64,000 bases of DNA from Nocardia donostiensis (lineage in GTDB: Bacteria > Actinomycetota > Actinomycetes > Mycobacteriales > Mycobacteriaceae): contig NZ_MUKP01000016.1 in NCBI RefSeq assembly GCF_002081715.1, positions 1-64,000 on the forward strand, read 5' to 3'. Shown piece by piece: positions 46,830-56,593 of this stretch. The first letter of the stretch is position 1, and every line of letters begins with the position of its first letter. Made by a program: the position numbers and the translations under genes. The notes beneath the pieces were generated by a model that ran no database searches, was not told where the DNA came from, and saw nothing but the letters and a program-made list of their open reading frames with translations.

Positions 46830-47630
46830 TCAATATGCGACCAACACTCCGGGCGGTCCGGCGAGCTGAGGCAGGCCGGGCTGTACTACTGCCAACGCTC
46901 GCCGCTGGCGCTCCGCGGTGATGCTGCCGAGGATCTGCACCGGCGGATAAGCGGGGGCGATGGCACCCAGGCTGGCGCAGACCGCGTTGACGAGCGCCGT
47001 GCCGATATCGTGTTGTGCGGCGGGGGTCATGATGCGGTGCCGGGTGAGGTACTGGCGGATGGCCAGCGCGAGGTCTTCCGGAAGCGCAGCCAGATCCAGG
47101 CGGGCCGACCAGTCGGCCAGCCACGGCGGTGGGACGGCCAGCGCAGGCGTCGGCAGCTGCTGTTGCGCGTGGACCACCACGGTGCCTGCGAGCACATCAC
47201 CGACCCGCCTGGCGTTCGGGGAACACAGCGAGGTGATCATCGCGATCGCGCCGAACCCGCCGAGCATCCAGAAGTCCACGATCGCGCCTGCCAGGCCGCG
47301 GGTGAGGCAGTGCCGGAAGTCGACAGGTCCGCCGTCGGCACGCACCACCCGCAGGCCGATCAGCAGCTTGCCGAAGGTGCGGCCGCGACTCAGGGTTTCG
47401 GTGGCGACCGGGTAGCCGACCAGCACGGTGACGAGGCAGACGAGCCCGGCGGTGGCGAACCAGACCGACTCGGCGTCGCTGAGCAACAGCAGGTAGGCGA
47501 GACTGGACATGAGCGCCCAGCCGAGGCCGAGTTGCACGAGAAGGTCGATCAGGAAGGCCGCCACCCGGGTCGGCAGCCGCGCGACCGGCAGTTGCAGCGC
47601 AACCGCTTCGCCAGTCGTGAATTCAGCCAT
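46830..47630 (-). CDS. RDD family membrane protein
   Basis: A 266-residue membrane protein of the RDD family: VARLPTRVAAFLIDLLVQLGLG, GRTFGKLLIGLRVVRADGG (the Arg and two Asp), and about three membrane helices, then a soluble C-terminal tail (LALAIRQYLTRHRIMTPAAQ). It is opposite in strand to its neighbours, and its ATG at 47630 faces the SpoIIM gene across a 42-base divergent gap. It corresponds to Rv3695 in M. tuberculosis. The substrate is unknown. Confidence 0.85.
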   Translation of the reverse strand: MAEFTTGEAVALQLPVARLPTRVAAFLIDLLVQLGLGWALMSSLAYLLLLSDAESVWFATAGLVCLVTVLVGYPVATETLSRGRTFGKLLIGLRVVRADGGPVDFRHCLTRGLAGAIVDFWMLGGFGAIAMITSLCSPNARRVGDVLAGTVVVHAQQQLPTPALAVPPPWLADWSARLDLAALPEDLALAIRQYLTRHRIMTPAAQHDIGTALVNAVCASLGAIAPAYPPVQILGSITAERQRRALAVVQPGLPQLAGPPGVLVAY

Positions 47631-47672
47631 GTCGTTAGCATTCTTCCCAGGCCGGGAGCGGGAGGCAACCGT

Positions 47673-48656
47673 ATGGACGTGGACGCGTACAGCTATGCGC
47701 ATCGGCAGGCGTGGAATCGGCTCGATTTCCTGTCTCGTAAGCGGAAACTCACCGGCAGCGAGGCCGACGAACTGGTCGCGCTGTATCGGCGGACGTCGCA
47801 GCAGCTGGCCCGATTACAGACGCGCAGCCCCGAACCGGAGCTGGTGCTCGGTCTCAGCGCATTGTTGACGCGGGCGCGGGGCCGGGTGCTCGGCACCCGG
47901 ACCGACACATGGACCGAGGTGTGGCGGTTTTTCTCCCATCGTTTTCCGGCCGCGGTGTATCGGGTGTGGCCGTGGTGGGTCGCGGTGGGCGCGGTGTTCG
48001 TCCTGATCGGTGCGGTGCTGGCCGGCTGGATGAACGAATCGGATTCCGCACGTGAGGTTCTCGGGATACCGCGCGATACCGGTGCATTGACCGCGCCGGG
48101 CGGCACGTTCGAGACCTACTACTCCGAACATCCCTCGGACGCGTTCGCGGCCAGAGTGTGGACCAATAATGCGTGGGTGTCGGCGATCGCGCTGTTCACC
48201 GGGGTGTTGCTTCTGCCCGCACTGTATGTGCTGTTCATGAACGCGCTCAATGTCGGTGTTTCGGCCGGTTTGATGGCCGACGCGGGGCGGCTCGACGCTT
48301 TTTTCGGGTTCATCCTGCCGCACGGGATGTTGGAGCTGACCGCAGTGTTCGTTGCCGGCGGGGCCGGGTTGAAGCTGGGCTGGACGCTGGTCGACCCGGG
48401 GCGGTCGAGCCGGTTGGCAGCAGTGGCCAGGCAGGGCAGGGCGGCGGCGGCCATTGCGCTGGGTTTGGTGGCGGTGTTGTTGGTGGCCGGTCTGCTGGAG
48501 GGTTTCGTGACGCCGAGTTCGTTGCCGACGCCGCTGCGGGTCGGGATCGGTGTGTTCGCCGAGGTGGTTTTTCTCAGTTATGTGTTCGGCGTGGGTCGAC
48601 GGGCGGCGCTCGAACAGGATCTCGGTTCGGACACAGAGCCGGTCTCGCTCAGGTAA
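47673..48656 (+). CDS. SpoIIM-like membrane protein
   Basis: About 327 residues with an N-terminal helical part (RQAWNRLDFLSRKRKLTGSEADELVALYRRTS), then about five membrane helices, as in stage II sporulation M family proteins. The motif FNNAxV is represented by WTNNAWVSAIALFTGVLL. The ATG follows GGGAGCGGGAGG. It corresponds to Rv3694c beside the MoxR genes, and is divergent from the RDD gene. It probably serves an envelope function in this non-sporulating genus. Confidence 0.82.
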   Translation: MDVDAYSYAHRQAWNRLDFLSRKRKLTGSEADELVALYRRTSQQLARLQTRSPEPELVLGLSALLTRARGRVLGTRTDTWTEVWRFFSHRFPAAVYRVWPWWVAVGAVFVLIGAVLAGWMNESDSAREVLGIPRDTGALTAPGGTFETYYSEHPSDAFAARVWTNNAWVSAIALFTGVLLLPALYVLFMNALNVGVSAGLMADAGRLDAFFGFILPHGMLELTAVFVAGGAGLKLGWTLVDPGRSSRLAAVARQGRAAAAIALGLVAVLLVAGLLEGFVTPSSLPTPLRVGIGVFAEVVFLSYVFGVGRRAALEQDLGSDTEPVSLR

Positions 48657-49728
48657 CTAATAAGCAATCTCGAGCGCACCCCGGCGAACGGGCTATCGGT
48701 GAGCGGTAGCAACGCTACGAACCGGATGACTGGTGAGGACCCCCATTTGAGTTCCGCTGGCCGCAACGAGTCGCTGCTCAGCTGCGGCCAGCGTTACCGT
48801 CGACTCTACACAATCGTTATCCTCACGCAACCCCCGCGACCACTAAGTAAACGAATGAGCATCCCACCGGCAAACCCACACTCAGCCTCATGTTTGCCTC
48901 CTGTCAGCTAACTCTCAGCGGCCCCACAGCCCGTGCAAATGTTCCTTTCATTTGCAATTGCATGGCGTCCTCCGAGGTCACAGGCACATCTCCTACCCGC
49001 CGTCACCCACACTCCAAGATCGATTAGCTACACCGCCACCGCGAATGGATCAACTTGCATAATCACGGCCTCCACCAGGTCTTTTCTTGCAATACCGAAA
49101 GGTAACCGGCCGATCACCCTGACAAAAAATACTCAAAGTTTGTTTATTACGGCACAAACGAGGCTAGAACCCGAATAGGCCGTTCTTGATGTACCAATAC
49201 ACAGTTAACCGGGTCTCCAACCTGCTACAGCGCCCCACCGACCATCGGTACAAGCCAGCATCCGTCAGCAGCACGACCGCAACCGAAAATCGATGTGTGA
49301 TCTTCACCTCATATGGGTAATAGAGCGGCCCGAAACGGGCATTGGCAGCGCTTGGCCAGCCCGAGGAAGCACTCATATGTCGGTGCCCAGTAGCAGCTTT
49401 CCACTCGCGGACCAGGCAGTGGATCATCGGTCGAGGTTCGCAGGGGCGAACAAGTCAGCGAGGAACCGGCCTCAGCTCAGCTGCTACTCGGCCGCCCGGC
49501 GCGGCCGAAAAGCTGTCCGGTACTTGTTCGTCCGCGGGCAGGCGATAAGTGATGACGCCAACGCCGGACTCCGACAACCCCGACACCGGATCCGCAGCCG
49601 ATGAGCACAGCCGGCGAAAACACACACGGTGACCGTCTCTCCCACCGTCAGGGCGCGAACCTATCCCTTGCGATACACCCGGTTCCACGCGCCGGAAGTG
49701 TTCGCGTGCAGACTTTAGGATTTACCGC
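48657..49728. other. Large AT-richer intergenic region
   Basis: About 1.07 kb between the SpoIIM-like and the methyltransferase genes. The composition is clearly more AT-rich than neighbours from about 48800 to 49330 (segments such as ACAAAAAATACTCAAAGTTT). Possible frames, for example a minus-strand 87-codon frame at 49164-49427 ending YWYIKNGLFGF, lack a ribosome site and similarity. No RNA motif was identified. It may be a foreign remnant or a regulatory or RNA-coding region. Confidence 0.5.
49716..49721 (+). promoter_or_regulatory. -10 hexamer of a probable leaderless promoter
   Basis: TAGGAT ends 7 nt before the ATG at 49729, without a Shine-Dalgarno. Confidence 0.55.
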
Positions 49729-50373
49729 ATGAATGGTCTGCGCTCGCGTGTGCTGTCGGCTCTGGCCGGTCAACTCGGTCATCCGCACGGCCTGCTCGGC
49801 AAGGGCGTCGTCCGGATACTCAACCGCGGCAATGCGCGCGCCATCGCCGGTGCGGTCGACGCCGCCGTCGACGGCGGCGCCCAAGCAGTCGCGGATATCG
49901 GGTTCGGCGGCGGCGCGGGCTTGTCGATGCTGCTCGAGCAAGCCGACCCCGCAGGTGTCGTGCACGGGATCGAGCTGTCCGCCGATATGCTCGCCCGCGC
50001 CAGGAAGGTATTCGCGCGTGAGGTGAACGGCGGGCGGTTACAACTTACGGAAGGCTCGCTCACCGACCTGCCGCTGCCGGATGCCACCCTCGACGCAGCG
50101 ATCACCGTGAACACGGTGTACTTCGTGCCCGACCTCGACGCCGCCTGTGCCGAGCTGGCCCGGGTGCTGCGCCCGAACGGACGGTTGGTCGTCGGTATCG
50201 GCGACCCGGACGTCATGGCGAAAGCCCCATTTACGCCTTACGGGTTCATCCTGCGGCCGGTCGGCGAGGTCGTCGCGGCGCTGGAGCGAGCTGGTTTCCA
50301 CGTCGAGCAGCGAAAGCTGGATCAGCAGCCGATACCGCATCACCTGCTGGTGGCCCGGCCCTCGGCTACATGA
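49729..50373 (+). CDS. SAM-dependent methyltransferase
   Basis: A 214-residue class I methyltransferase: motif I is AVADIGFGGGAGLSMLL, motif II HGIELSADMLARAR, and the later motifs LDAAITVNTVYFVPD and LRPNGRLVVGIGDPD. The N-terminus (GHPHGLLGKGVVRILNRGN) is typical of small-molecule methyltransferases of the UbiE/COQ5 style. The substrate is unknown. It overlaps the convergent SDR gene by 8 bases. Confidence 0.85.
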   Translation: MNGLRSRVLSALAGQLGHPHGLLGKGVVRILNRGNARAIAGAVDAAVDGGAQAVADIGFGGGAGLSMLLEQADPAGVVHGIELSADMLARARKVFAREVNGGRLQLTEGSLTDLPLPDATLDAAITVNTVYFVPDLDAACAELARVLRPNGRLVVGIGDPDVMAKAPFTPYGFILRPVGEVVAALERAGFHVEQRKLDQQPIPHHLLVARPSAT

Positions 50374-51133
50374 GCGTGCCGCCGTCGATCCTGATCTCGG
50401 TGCCGGTGATGTAGCGCCCCTCGTCGGAAGCGACCATCGCTACCGCGCCCGCGATGTCTTCGGGCGAACCGAGCGCGCCGCCGTCGAGCCAGCCGACCAT
50501 CCTGGCGAACAGGCTGCCGTCGGCGCCCTCCGGCAGGTCGGCGATGGATTTGGTGGTGATACCGCTGGTGATACCCGCGGGCACGATGTTCACCGCCCGC
50601 AGCCCCTGTTTGGCGTACTCCAGCGCGATCGCGTGGGTGAAGGCGTTGACCCCGCCCTTGGACGCGGCGTAAGCGGCCAGATACGGCGACGCGCTGAACG
50701 CCGACGTCGACGACAGGTTCACCACCACGCCGCGCCCGGATTCCACCAGCGCGGGCAGCAGCGCTTGGGTGACCAGGAAGGTGCCGGTGAGGTTCACCGT
50801 GATCACCTGGTTCCACACCTCGAGCGGCATCTCATGGGTACGCCCGGGACGCAGAATGCCTGCGGCATTGACCAGCACATCGAGCCCGCCGAGTTTTTCG
50901 AGCGCGGTGGCGGCGGCATGGCGCACCGATTCCGGGTCGGCGATATTCACACCGACGGGGTGCAGGCGTTCGGCAGCGGCACCGGCCTTCTCGGCGGTCG
51001 TCGCCAGCGCGGTTTCATCGATATCGGCGGCGACCAGCTGTGCCCCTTCGTCGAGCAGCCGCAGGGCGATTCCCTGGCCGATACCCGATCCCGCACCTGT
51101 CACCACTACCCGTCGGCCGTCATATCTGCGCAT
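50366..51133 (-). CDS. Short-chain dehydrogenase/reductase
   Basis: A 255-residue classical SDR: TGAGSGIGQ cofactor motif, AADID (Asp favours NAD), NAAGI, the catalytic Ser in NLSSTSAF and YAASK for Tyr and Lys, and PAGITSGITT near the C-terminus. The substrate is not clear. It follows a tRNA-Leu gene on the same strand and is convergent with the methyltransferase gene. Such SDRs in nocardiae often serve lipid or steroid metabolism, but nothing here proves that. Confidence 0.85.
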   Translation of the reverse strand: MRRYDGRRVVVTGAGSGIGQGIALRLLDEGAQLVAADIDETALATTAEKAGAAAERLHPVGVNIADPESVRHAAATALEKLGGLDVLVNAAGILRPGRTHEMPLEVWNQVITVNLTGTFLVTQALLPALVESGRGVVVNLSSTSAFSASPYLAAYAASKGGVNAFTHAIALEYAKQGLRAVNIVPAGITSGITTKSIADLPEGADGSLFARMVGWLDGGALGSPEDIAGAVAMVASDEGRYITGTEIRIDGGTLM

Positions 51134-51212
51134 GCCTTGAATTAGAACAGGTTCTTATTTGCCGTCAACCCGGTTCGGTGACAAATCACAGTGGCGAAAG
51201 ACATGGATATGA

Positions 51213-51250
51213 GAAAAGCCGCAGACCATGAGACCGGTCCGCGGCTTTTC
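51213..51250 (-). terminator. Hairpin terminator of tRNA-Leu
   Basis: GAAAAGCCGC (51213-51222) with GCGGCTTTTC (51241-51250), extended by GACC/GGTC inside, and a T tract in the minus-strand reading. It lies 13 bases downstream of the tRNA. Confidence 0.75.
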
Positions 51251-51262
51251 CGCATTCATCTG

Positions 51263-51345
51263 TGGGCGAAGGGGGACTTGAACCCCCACGTCCCGAAGGA
51301 CACTGGCACCTGAAGCCAGCGCGTCTGCCATTCCGCCACTCGCCC
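51263..51345 (-). tRNA. tRNA-Leu (anticodon CAG)
   Basis: An 83-nt class II tRNA read on the minus strand. The acceptor stem GGGCGAG pairs with TTCGCCC (last pair G-U), the anticodon arm is CTGGC-TTCAGGT-GCCAG with anticodon CAG, the variable arm TGTCCTTCGGGACG folds on itself, and the T arm is GGGGG-TTCAAGT-CCCCC. CCA is not encoded. It reads CUG, a frequent leucine codon in GC-rich genomes. Confidence 0.95.
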
Positions 51346-51592
51346 GAGCGACGGGAGAGACAGTATCACGGAGGTGGGCGCAAGGTGAAATCGCGGGGCG
51401 GGGCAAACTGCGTCGGTCCTGGTCGTCGCGCCGCGCACCAGGGAACACAACAGGGAACTCATGGGCGTTTCCGGTAGTTACAGGTGTAGCCGATCGTGGA
51501 TATCATGCAGGGAACGTGCTCGTAGAACGACACGCCAGGTTTGCGTGCCGTCGTTGCGAAAGAGGAGACGTCTCACCGAAGGGAGGGCCCTG

Positions 51593-52960
51593 ATGGGCAT
51601 CGTTTCGCGATTCGAACGACGCCTGCAAGGCGCCGTCGGTGATGTGTTCGCTCGGGTCTTCGGCGGGAACGTCGTACCTCAGGAGGTGGAGGCGGCGCTG
51701 CAGCGCGAGGCCGCCGATCACATCCAGGATCTCGGCGGCGGGCATCTGCTCGCACCCAACAGCTATGTGATCACGATCAACTCGTCGGATCATCGGCAAT
51801 TGGACGCCGATCACGACCTCACCACACGCGCTTTTGCCAAACATCTGCAGGATTACATCCGTGACCAAGGATGGCAGACCTACGGCGAAGTACACGTGGT
51901 CTTCGAGGCATCCCCTACGCTGCACACCGGACAGTTCAGGACGAGCGGCCGGGTCGATCCCGACGTCGGCCGTAGAGCTAGCGCAGCTCGCCGCCCGGAA
52001 CCCCCGCCACAACGACCCGCAAACCCGCAACCAGGAGCTGGCCCCATGACGCAGAACTCTGGGTACGACCCGAGCCGTGAGCACGCGGAGTCCGATCCAC
52101 GTCACCGCGGGTACGCTCCCCCACCCGGACGTGGGCCGCAGAACGGCGCGTACCCAGAGGACTACGGCCAAGCCGGCGCGGCCGGCGCGGCCGGCGCGCC
52201 CTACGGAGGCGGCGCCGACTACCGGACACCCGAATCACAGGGCTACGGCGACTATCAGAACTACGACCAGGGGTACGGCGGCCAACAGGGCGGCTACCCC
52301 GATCAGGGCTACGGCCAGCCGGGCGGCTACCCGGACCAGGGCTACGGCCAGCCGGGCCAGGGCGGCTACGGCCAGCAGGGTTACGACCAGGGCTATGGCC
52401 AGCAGGGTTACGACCAAGGCTACGGCCAGCCAGGCTACGACCAAGGCTACGGCCAGCCAGGCTACGACCAGGGCTATGGCCAGCAGGGTTACGACCAAGG
52501 CTACGGCCAGCCAGGCCAGGGCGGCTACGGCCAGCCCGGCTACGGCGATCAGGGCGGATACGCCGACGATCCGGGCTACCAGGGGCAGCAGGGTTACGAT
52601 CCACAGCCCGGCTACGGCGCACCCGGCGGATACTCCGCGGGTGGTTACGCCCCCGGGTCCGCGGCGGGTTCCAGCTTCTCGGCCACCCTGCAACTGGACG
52701 ACGGCAGCGGCCGCACCTACCAGCTACGCGAAGGCAGCAACATCATCGGCCGCGGCCAGGACGCCCATTTCCGGCTGCCCGACACCGGTGTCTCGCGTCG
52801 GCATATCGAGGTGCGCTGGGACGGCCAGACCGCGATGCTGTCGGATCTCGGGTCCACCAACGGCACCCTGGTCAACGGCTCGCCGGTGCAGGATTGGCAG
52901 CTCGCCGACGGTGATGTGATCCGCGCCGGGCATTCCGAGATCCTCATCCGTATCGTCTGA
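51593..52960 (+). CDS. fhaA: FhaA: FHA-domain protein with N-terminal DUF3662 and Gly/Tyr/Gln repeats
   Basis: A 455-residue protein, first gene of the pkn cluster. The N-terminal DUF3662 domain (about 1-120: [25 protein letters not shown]) is followed by a low-complexity region of Gly, Tyr, Gln and Asp, with five perfect 9-residue repeats GYDQGYGQ(Q/P), and a C-terminal FHA domain ([39 protein letters not shown]). FHA domains bind phosphothreonine on PknB targets, and FhaA links kinase signals to cell-wall synthesis in mycobacteria through MurJ. The ATG follows GGAGG. Confidence 0.95.
   Translation: MGIVSRFERRLQGAVGDVFARVFGGNVVPQEVEAALQREAADHIQDLGGGHLLAPNSYVITINSSDHRQLDADHDLTTRAFAKHLQDYIRDQGWQTYGEVHVVFEASPTLHTGQFRTSGRVDPDVGRRASAARRPEPPPQRPANPQPGAGPMTQNSGYDPSREHAESDPRHRGYAPPPGRGPQNGAYPEDYGQAGAAGAAGAPYGGGADYRTPESQGYGDYQNYDQGYGGQQGGYPDQGYGQPGGYPDQGYGQPGQGGYGQQGYDQGYGQQGYDQGYGQPGYDQGYGQPGYDQGYGQQGYDQGYGQPGQGGYGQPGYGDQGGYADDPGYQGQQGYDPQPGYGAPGGYSAGGYAPGSAAGSSFSATLQLDDGSGRTYQLREGSNIIGRGQDAHFRLPDTGVSRRHIEVRWDGQTAMLSDLGSTNGTLVNGSPVQDWQLADGDVIRAGHSEILIRIV
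52379..52513 (+). repeat. 27-bp tandem repeats within fhaA
   Basis: Five units of 27 bases encode GYDQGYGQQ or GYDQGYGQP (residues 263-307). DNA units are near-identical, so copy number may vary between strains. Confidence 0.8.
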
Positions 52961-53160
52961 TCCCGTAAGCTCGCGGTGCGGATCACGGGAAGATCGCCAG
53001 AAAAGGACGGTCTTGCCGTGATCGGATACGGCCGACGGCCCTATGATGTGCCAACACACGCGAGGCACCGCATACGGGGCCGGCAAGACCAGCACAACGG
53101 TGGGGTGGGCCGCACCACACCTACGGCACCGACACACGGTCGAACAGGAGGTGGAGCGCC

Positions 53161-53628
53161 GTGCAGGGACTGATCCTGCAACTGACCCGTGCGGGCTTCC
53201 TGCTGCTGTTGTGGCTGTTCGTGTGGGCGGTGCTGCGGACCTTGCGCAGCGACATCTACGCGGCATCCGGCATACGGATCCAGCCCAGGGCCGCACGCGG
53301 TTCCGCGGTGCTGCCATCCCTGCGCCGAGGCCAGAAGGGCGCCAAATATCTTGTGGTGACTCAAGGTTCACTCGCCGGCACCCGCATCACGCTCGGCACC
53401 CAACCGGTGCTGATCGGACGTGCGGACGATTCGACGCTGGTACTCACCGATGATTACGCCTCCACCCGGCATGCCCGGCTATCCCAGCGCGGCGACGACT
53501 GGTACGTCGAAGACCTCGGTTCGACGAACGGCACCTATCTGGACCGCGCGAAAGTCACCACCGCCGTCCGTGTCCCGCTCGGAACTCCCGTCCGGGTCGG
53601 CAAAACAGTGATCGAGCTCCGATCGTGA
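53161..53628 (+). CDS. fhaB: FhaB (FipA): small membrane FHA-domain protein
   Basis: A 155-residue protein with one membrane helix (GFLLLLWLFVWAVLRTL) at the N-terminus and a cytosolic FHA domain ([38 protein letters not shown]). M. tuberculosis FhaB (FipA) is phosphorylated by PknA and helps link FtsZ and FtsQ. The GTG start at 53161 follows GGAGG. Its stop overlaps the pstP start (GTGA). Confidence 0.93.
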   Translation: MQGLILQLTRAGFLLLLWLFVWAVLRTLRSDIYAASGIRIQPRAARGSAVLPSLRRGQKGAKYLVVTQGSLAGTRITLGTQPVLIGRADDSTLVLTDDYASTRHARLSQRGDDWYVEDLGSTNGTYLDRAKVTTAVRVPLGTPVRVGKTVIELRS

Positions 53629-55121
53629 CACTTGTTCTCCGCTACGCAGCGCGCAGCGACCGCGGCCTGGTCCGTGCCAACAACGAAGATTCCGTCTATG
53701 CGGGGGCGCGGCTACTCGCGCTGGCCGACGGTATGGGCGGTCATGCCGCTGGTGAAGTCGCCTCCCAGCTGATGATCGCGGCGCTGGCCCACCTCGACGA
53801 CGACGAACCCGGCGACGACCTGCTCGGCAAACTCGACCGCGCCACCCGCGAGGGCAACGCGGCGATCGCCGAACAGGTCGAGGAAGAACCCGAACTGGAC
53901 GGGATGGGCACCACGCTCACCGCGATCCTGTTCGCGGGCAAAAAACTCGGCCTGGTGCATATCGGCGACTCCCGCGCGTACATGTTGCGTGACGGCGAAC
54001 TGGCCCAGATCACCCGCGACGACACCTTCGTCCAGTCGCTGGTCGACGAGGGCAGGATCACCGCCGAACAGGCGCATACCCACCCGCAGCGGTCACTGAT
54101 CATGCGCGCGCTCACCGGGAATGAGATCGATCCCACACTCGTCATGCGCGAAGCCCGCGCGGGCGATCGCTACCTGCTGTGCTCGGACGGCCTGTCCGAT
54201 GTGGTCAGCGACGAGACGATCGCCAACACCATGCGTGAGGGCGACACCGACGAATGCGCCGACAGGCTGATCGAGCTGGCCCTGCGCAGCGGTGGACCCG
54301 ACAATGTGACGGTCGTCGTCGCCGACGTCATCGACCTCGACTACGGGCAGAGCCATCCGATCGTGGCGGGCGCTGCCTCCGGCGAGGACGAGGACACGCC
54401 ACCACCCAATACTGCCGCAGGACGGGCCGCCGCCATGCGCCCGCCGCGCGCAACCCCACGCCGGGCCGCCGCCGCGCCCGAGCCGCCCCCGTCCACCTCG
54501 CACAAACTGCGCTGGATCCTGCTCGCGGTCGCGCTTGTGGTCGCCATCGGCGTCGGACTGGTGGTCGGCTACAAGATGATCCGGTCCAACTACTACGTCG
54601 GCGCCGAAGACGACCAGGTAGTCGTGCTGCGCGGTCTGCCCGGTTCGCTGCTCGGTTATTCGATCCACGAGGTCGATCTGGTCGGCTGTATCAGCCCGGA
54701 CGGTGAGCTGACCCTGGTCGACAGCGGTGCCGCGATGCCGTCGGGGTGTCGTGAGCTGATGGTCAGCGATCTCGAACAAACCGGACGCGACCAGGTGGAG
54801 AAGGGGCTGCCGCCCGGTTCGCTGGACAAGGCCAAGGACCAGATGCAGGTGCTGGCCGACCGCGAACTGCTGCCGCCGTGCAAGGACGCCTCGGTGCCGC
54901 AGCCCGGTGTCGTGCCGCCCGCACCGGGGCCGGACCAGAACCGGCCGGCAGGACCCAACCCACCGGCCACCACCACGGTCCCGCCGCCTCCGCCTGGCCA
55001 GGACGGCGCCCCGCCGGACGGTACCCCGCCGCCTCCTCCGCCGCCTCCGCCCACCACACCGGCGCCGACGACCCCCGCCGAGCCCCAGACCGCGGGGGAG
55101 AACTGCCGGGTGACGGACTGA
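53625..55121 (+). CDS. pstP: PstP: Ser/Thr protein phosphatase (PP2C)
   Basis: A 498-residue membrane phosphatase that counteracts PknA and PknB. The PP2C domain has all core motifs: RGLVRANNEDS, LADGMGGHAAGEVA, DGMGTTLTAILF, HIGDSRAYMLRDG, QRSLIMRALTG, LCSDGLSD and GGPDNVTVVV. One membrane helix (about 295-317: [18 protein letters not shown]) leads to an extracellular region and a Pro-rich tail. The GTG start overlaps fhaB. Length and layout match M. tuberculosis PstP. Confidence 0.96.
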   Translation: MTLVLRYAARSDRGLVRANNEDSVYAGARLLALADGMGGHAAGEVASQLMIAALAHLDDDEPGDDLLGKLDRATREGNAAIAEQVEEEPELDGMGTTLTAILFAGKKLGLVHIGDSRAYMLRDGELAQITRDDTFVQSLVDEGRITAEQAHTHPQRSLIMRALTGNEIDPTLVMREARAGDRYLLCSDGLSDVVSDETIANTMREGDTDECADRLIELALRSGGPDNVTVVVADVIDLDYGQSHPIVAGAASGEDEDTPPPNTAAGRAAAMRPPRATPRRAAAAPEPPPSTSHKLRWILLAVALVVAIGVGLVVGYKMIRSNYYVGAEDDQVVVLRGLPGSLLGYSIHEVDLVGCISPDGELTLVDSGAAMPSGCRELMVSDLEQTGRDQVEKGLPPGSLDKAKDQMQVLADRELLPPCKDASVPQPGVVPPAPGPDQNRPAGPNPPATTTVPPPPPGQDGAPPDGTPPPPPPPPPTTPAPTTPAEPQTAGENCRVTD

Positions 55122-56593
55122 TGTCCGCTCCGGCACCACCGTCGGCGGGGGCGTTTCCGAGCCCGCCGGGTGGCTTCGCTCCGGCCCCGCCGCCGAGCAC
55201 CAGACGCAACACCGAGCTGCTGTTGCTCGGTTTCGCGGCGGTTGTCACCACCGCTGCCCTTTTCCTGGTCGAGGTGAGCCAGGAACAGTCATTGACCTGG
55301 GATATCGTCCGATACGGTGCGGCCTATCTCGGCCTGTTCGCGGTGGCGCATCTGGCGGTGCGCCGCTTCGCGCCGTTCAGCGACCCGCTGCTGCTACCGA
55401 TCGTCGCGCTGCTCAACGGGATCGGGCTGGTCCTGATCCATCGGCTGGATCTCGCCCACGCACAGAAGGCCGCCGACAACTCGTCGGTGATCCCGTCCCC
55501 GAATGCCACCCCGCAGATTTTGTGGACCACGCTGGGCATCATCGTGTTCGTTACGCTGCTCATCGCGCTGCGTGACTATCGCACGCTGGCCCGCTACAGC
55601 TACACCCTCGGCCTGATCGGCCTGATCGCGCTGGCCATCCCAGGGCTGTTGCCCGCCAAGTTCTCCGAGACCAACGGCGCCAAGATCTGGATCAGGCTGC
55701 CCGGATTCAGCGTACAGCCCGGCGAGTTCGCCAAAATCCTGCTGATCATCTTCTTCGCCTCGGTGCTGGTGGCCAAGCGGGAGCTGTTCACCGCGGCGGG
55801 CAAGCATATGCTGGGAATGGAATTCCCGCGTGCCCGTGACCTCGGACCGATCCTCGCGGTGTGGATCGTCTGCATCGGCGTCCTGGTCTTCGAGAAGGAT
55901 CTCGGAACTTCGCTGCTGATCTTCGGCACCGTACTCGTGATGCTCTACATCGCCACCGAGCGGGTGGGCTGGCTGGTCATCGGCTGCGGTCTGCTGGGGC
56001 TGGGCTTCGTCTTCGCCTACCAGTTCTTCGGGCATGTCCGGGTGCGTGTGGAGACCTGGCTGCACCCGTTCGACGACTACAACAACACCGGCTACCAGAT
56101 CGTCCAGTCGCTGTTCGGGCTGGCCACCGGTGGTCTCGCGGGTACCGGGCTGGGCAGCGGTCGCCCATCGCAGGTGCCGTTCGCCGAGACCGATTTCATC
56201 ATCACTACGATCGGTGAAGAACTGGGGCTGATCGGCCTGACGGCTGTGCTGATCCTGTTCCTGATGTTCATCATGCGCGGGATACGCACCGCGCTCGCGA
56301 TCCGTGACAGCTTCGGCAAGCTGCTCGCGGCCGGTTTGTCGTTCACCATCGCGATCCAGCTGTTCGTGGTTGTCGGCGGGGTCACCAAACTGATCCCGCT
56401 GACCGGTCTGACCACGCCGTTCGTGTCCTACGGCGGTTCCTCGCTGCTGGCCAACTACGCGCTGCTCGCGCTGCTGATCAAGATCTCCGACGCGGCACGC
56501 GCGCCTGCTCCGCCCAAGAAGCGCGAACCCGCAGCTCCGATCGCGGACGCGCAGACCGAACTGCTGCGCCGCCGGGAAGGGGGCCAGCAGTAA
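55121..56593 (+). CDS. rodA: RodA: SEDS-family peptidoglycan glycosyltransferase
   Basis: A 490-residue protein of the FtsW/RodA/SpoVE family with about 12 membrane helices. It polymerises lipid II and works with PbpA. SEDS motifs are seen in NGAKIWIRLPGFSVQPGEFAKIL and GIVQSLFGLATGGLAGTGLG-like and PFAETDFIITTIGEELGLIG segments. The start ATG overlaps the pstP stop by one base (TGATG), and a Pro-rich N-terminal tail of about 28 residues precedes the first helix. Its stop is coupled to pbpA. Confidence 0.95.
   Translation: MSAPAPPSAGAFPSPPGGFAPAPPPSTRRNTELLLLGFAAVVTTAALFLVEVSQEQSLTWDIVRYGAAYLGLFAVAHLAVRRFAPFSDPLLLPIVALLNGIGLVLIHRLDLAHAQKAADNSSVIPSPNATPQILWTTLGIIVFVTLLIALRDYRTLARYSYTLGLIGLIALAIPGLLPAKFSETNGAKIWIRLPGFSVQPGEFAKILLIIFFASVLVAKRELFTAAGKHMLGMEFPRARDLGPILAVWIVCIGVLVFEKDLGTSLLIFGTVLVMLYIATERVGWLVIGCGLLGLGFVFAYQFFGHVRVRVETWLHPFDDYNNTGYQIVQSLFGLATGGLAGTGLGSGRPSQVPFAETDFIITTIGEELGLIGLTAVLILFLMFIMRGIRTALAIRDSFGKLLAAGLSFTIAIQLFVVVGGVTKLIPLTGLTTPFVSYGGSSLLANYALLALLIKISDAARAPAPPKKREPAAPIADAQTELLRRREGGQQ

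Noticed and set aside
52978..53160. Possible small gene between fhaA and fhaB
   Set aside because: No conserved frame; the region looks like an untranslated leader.
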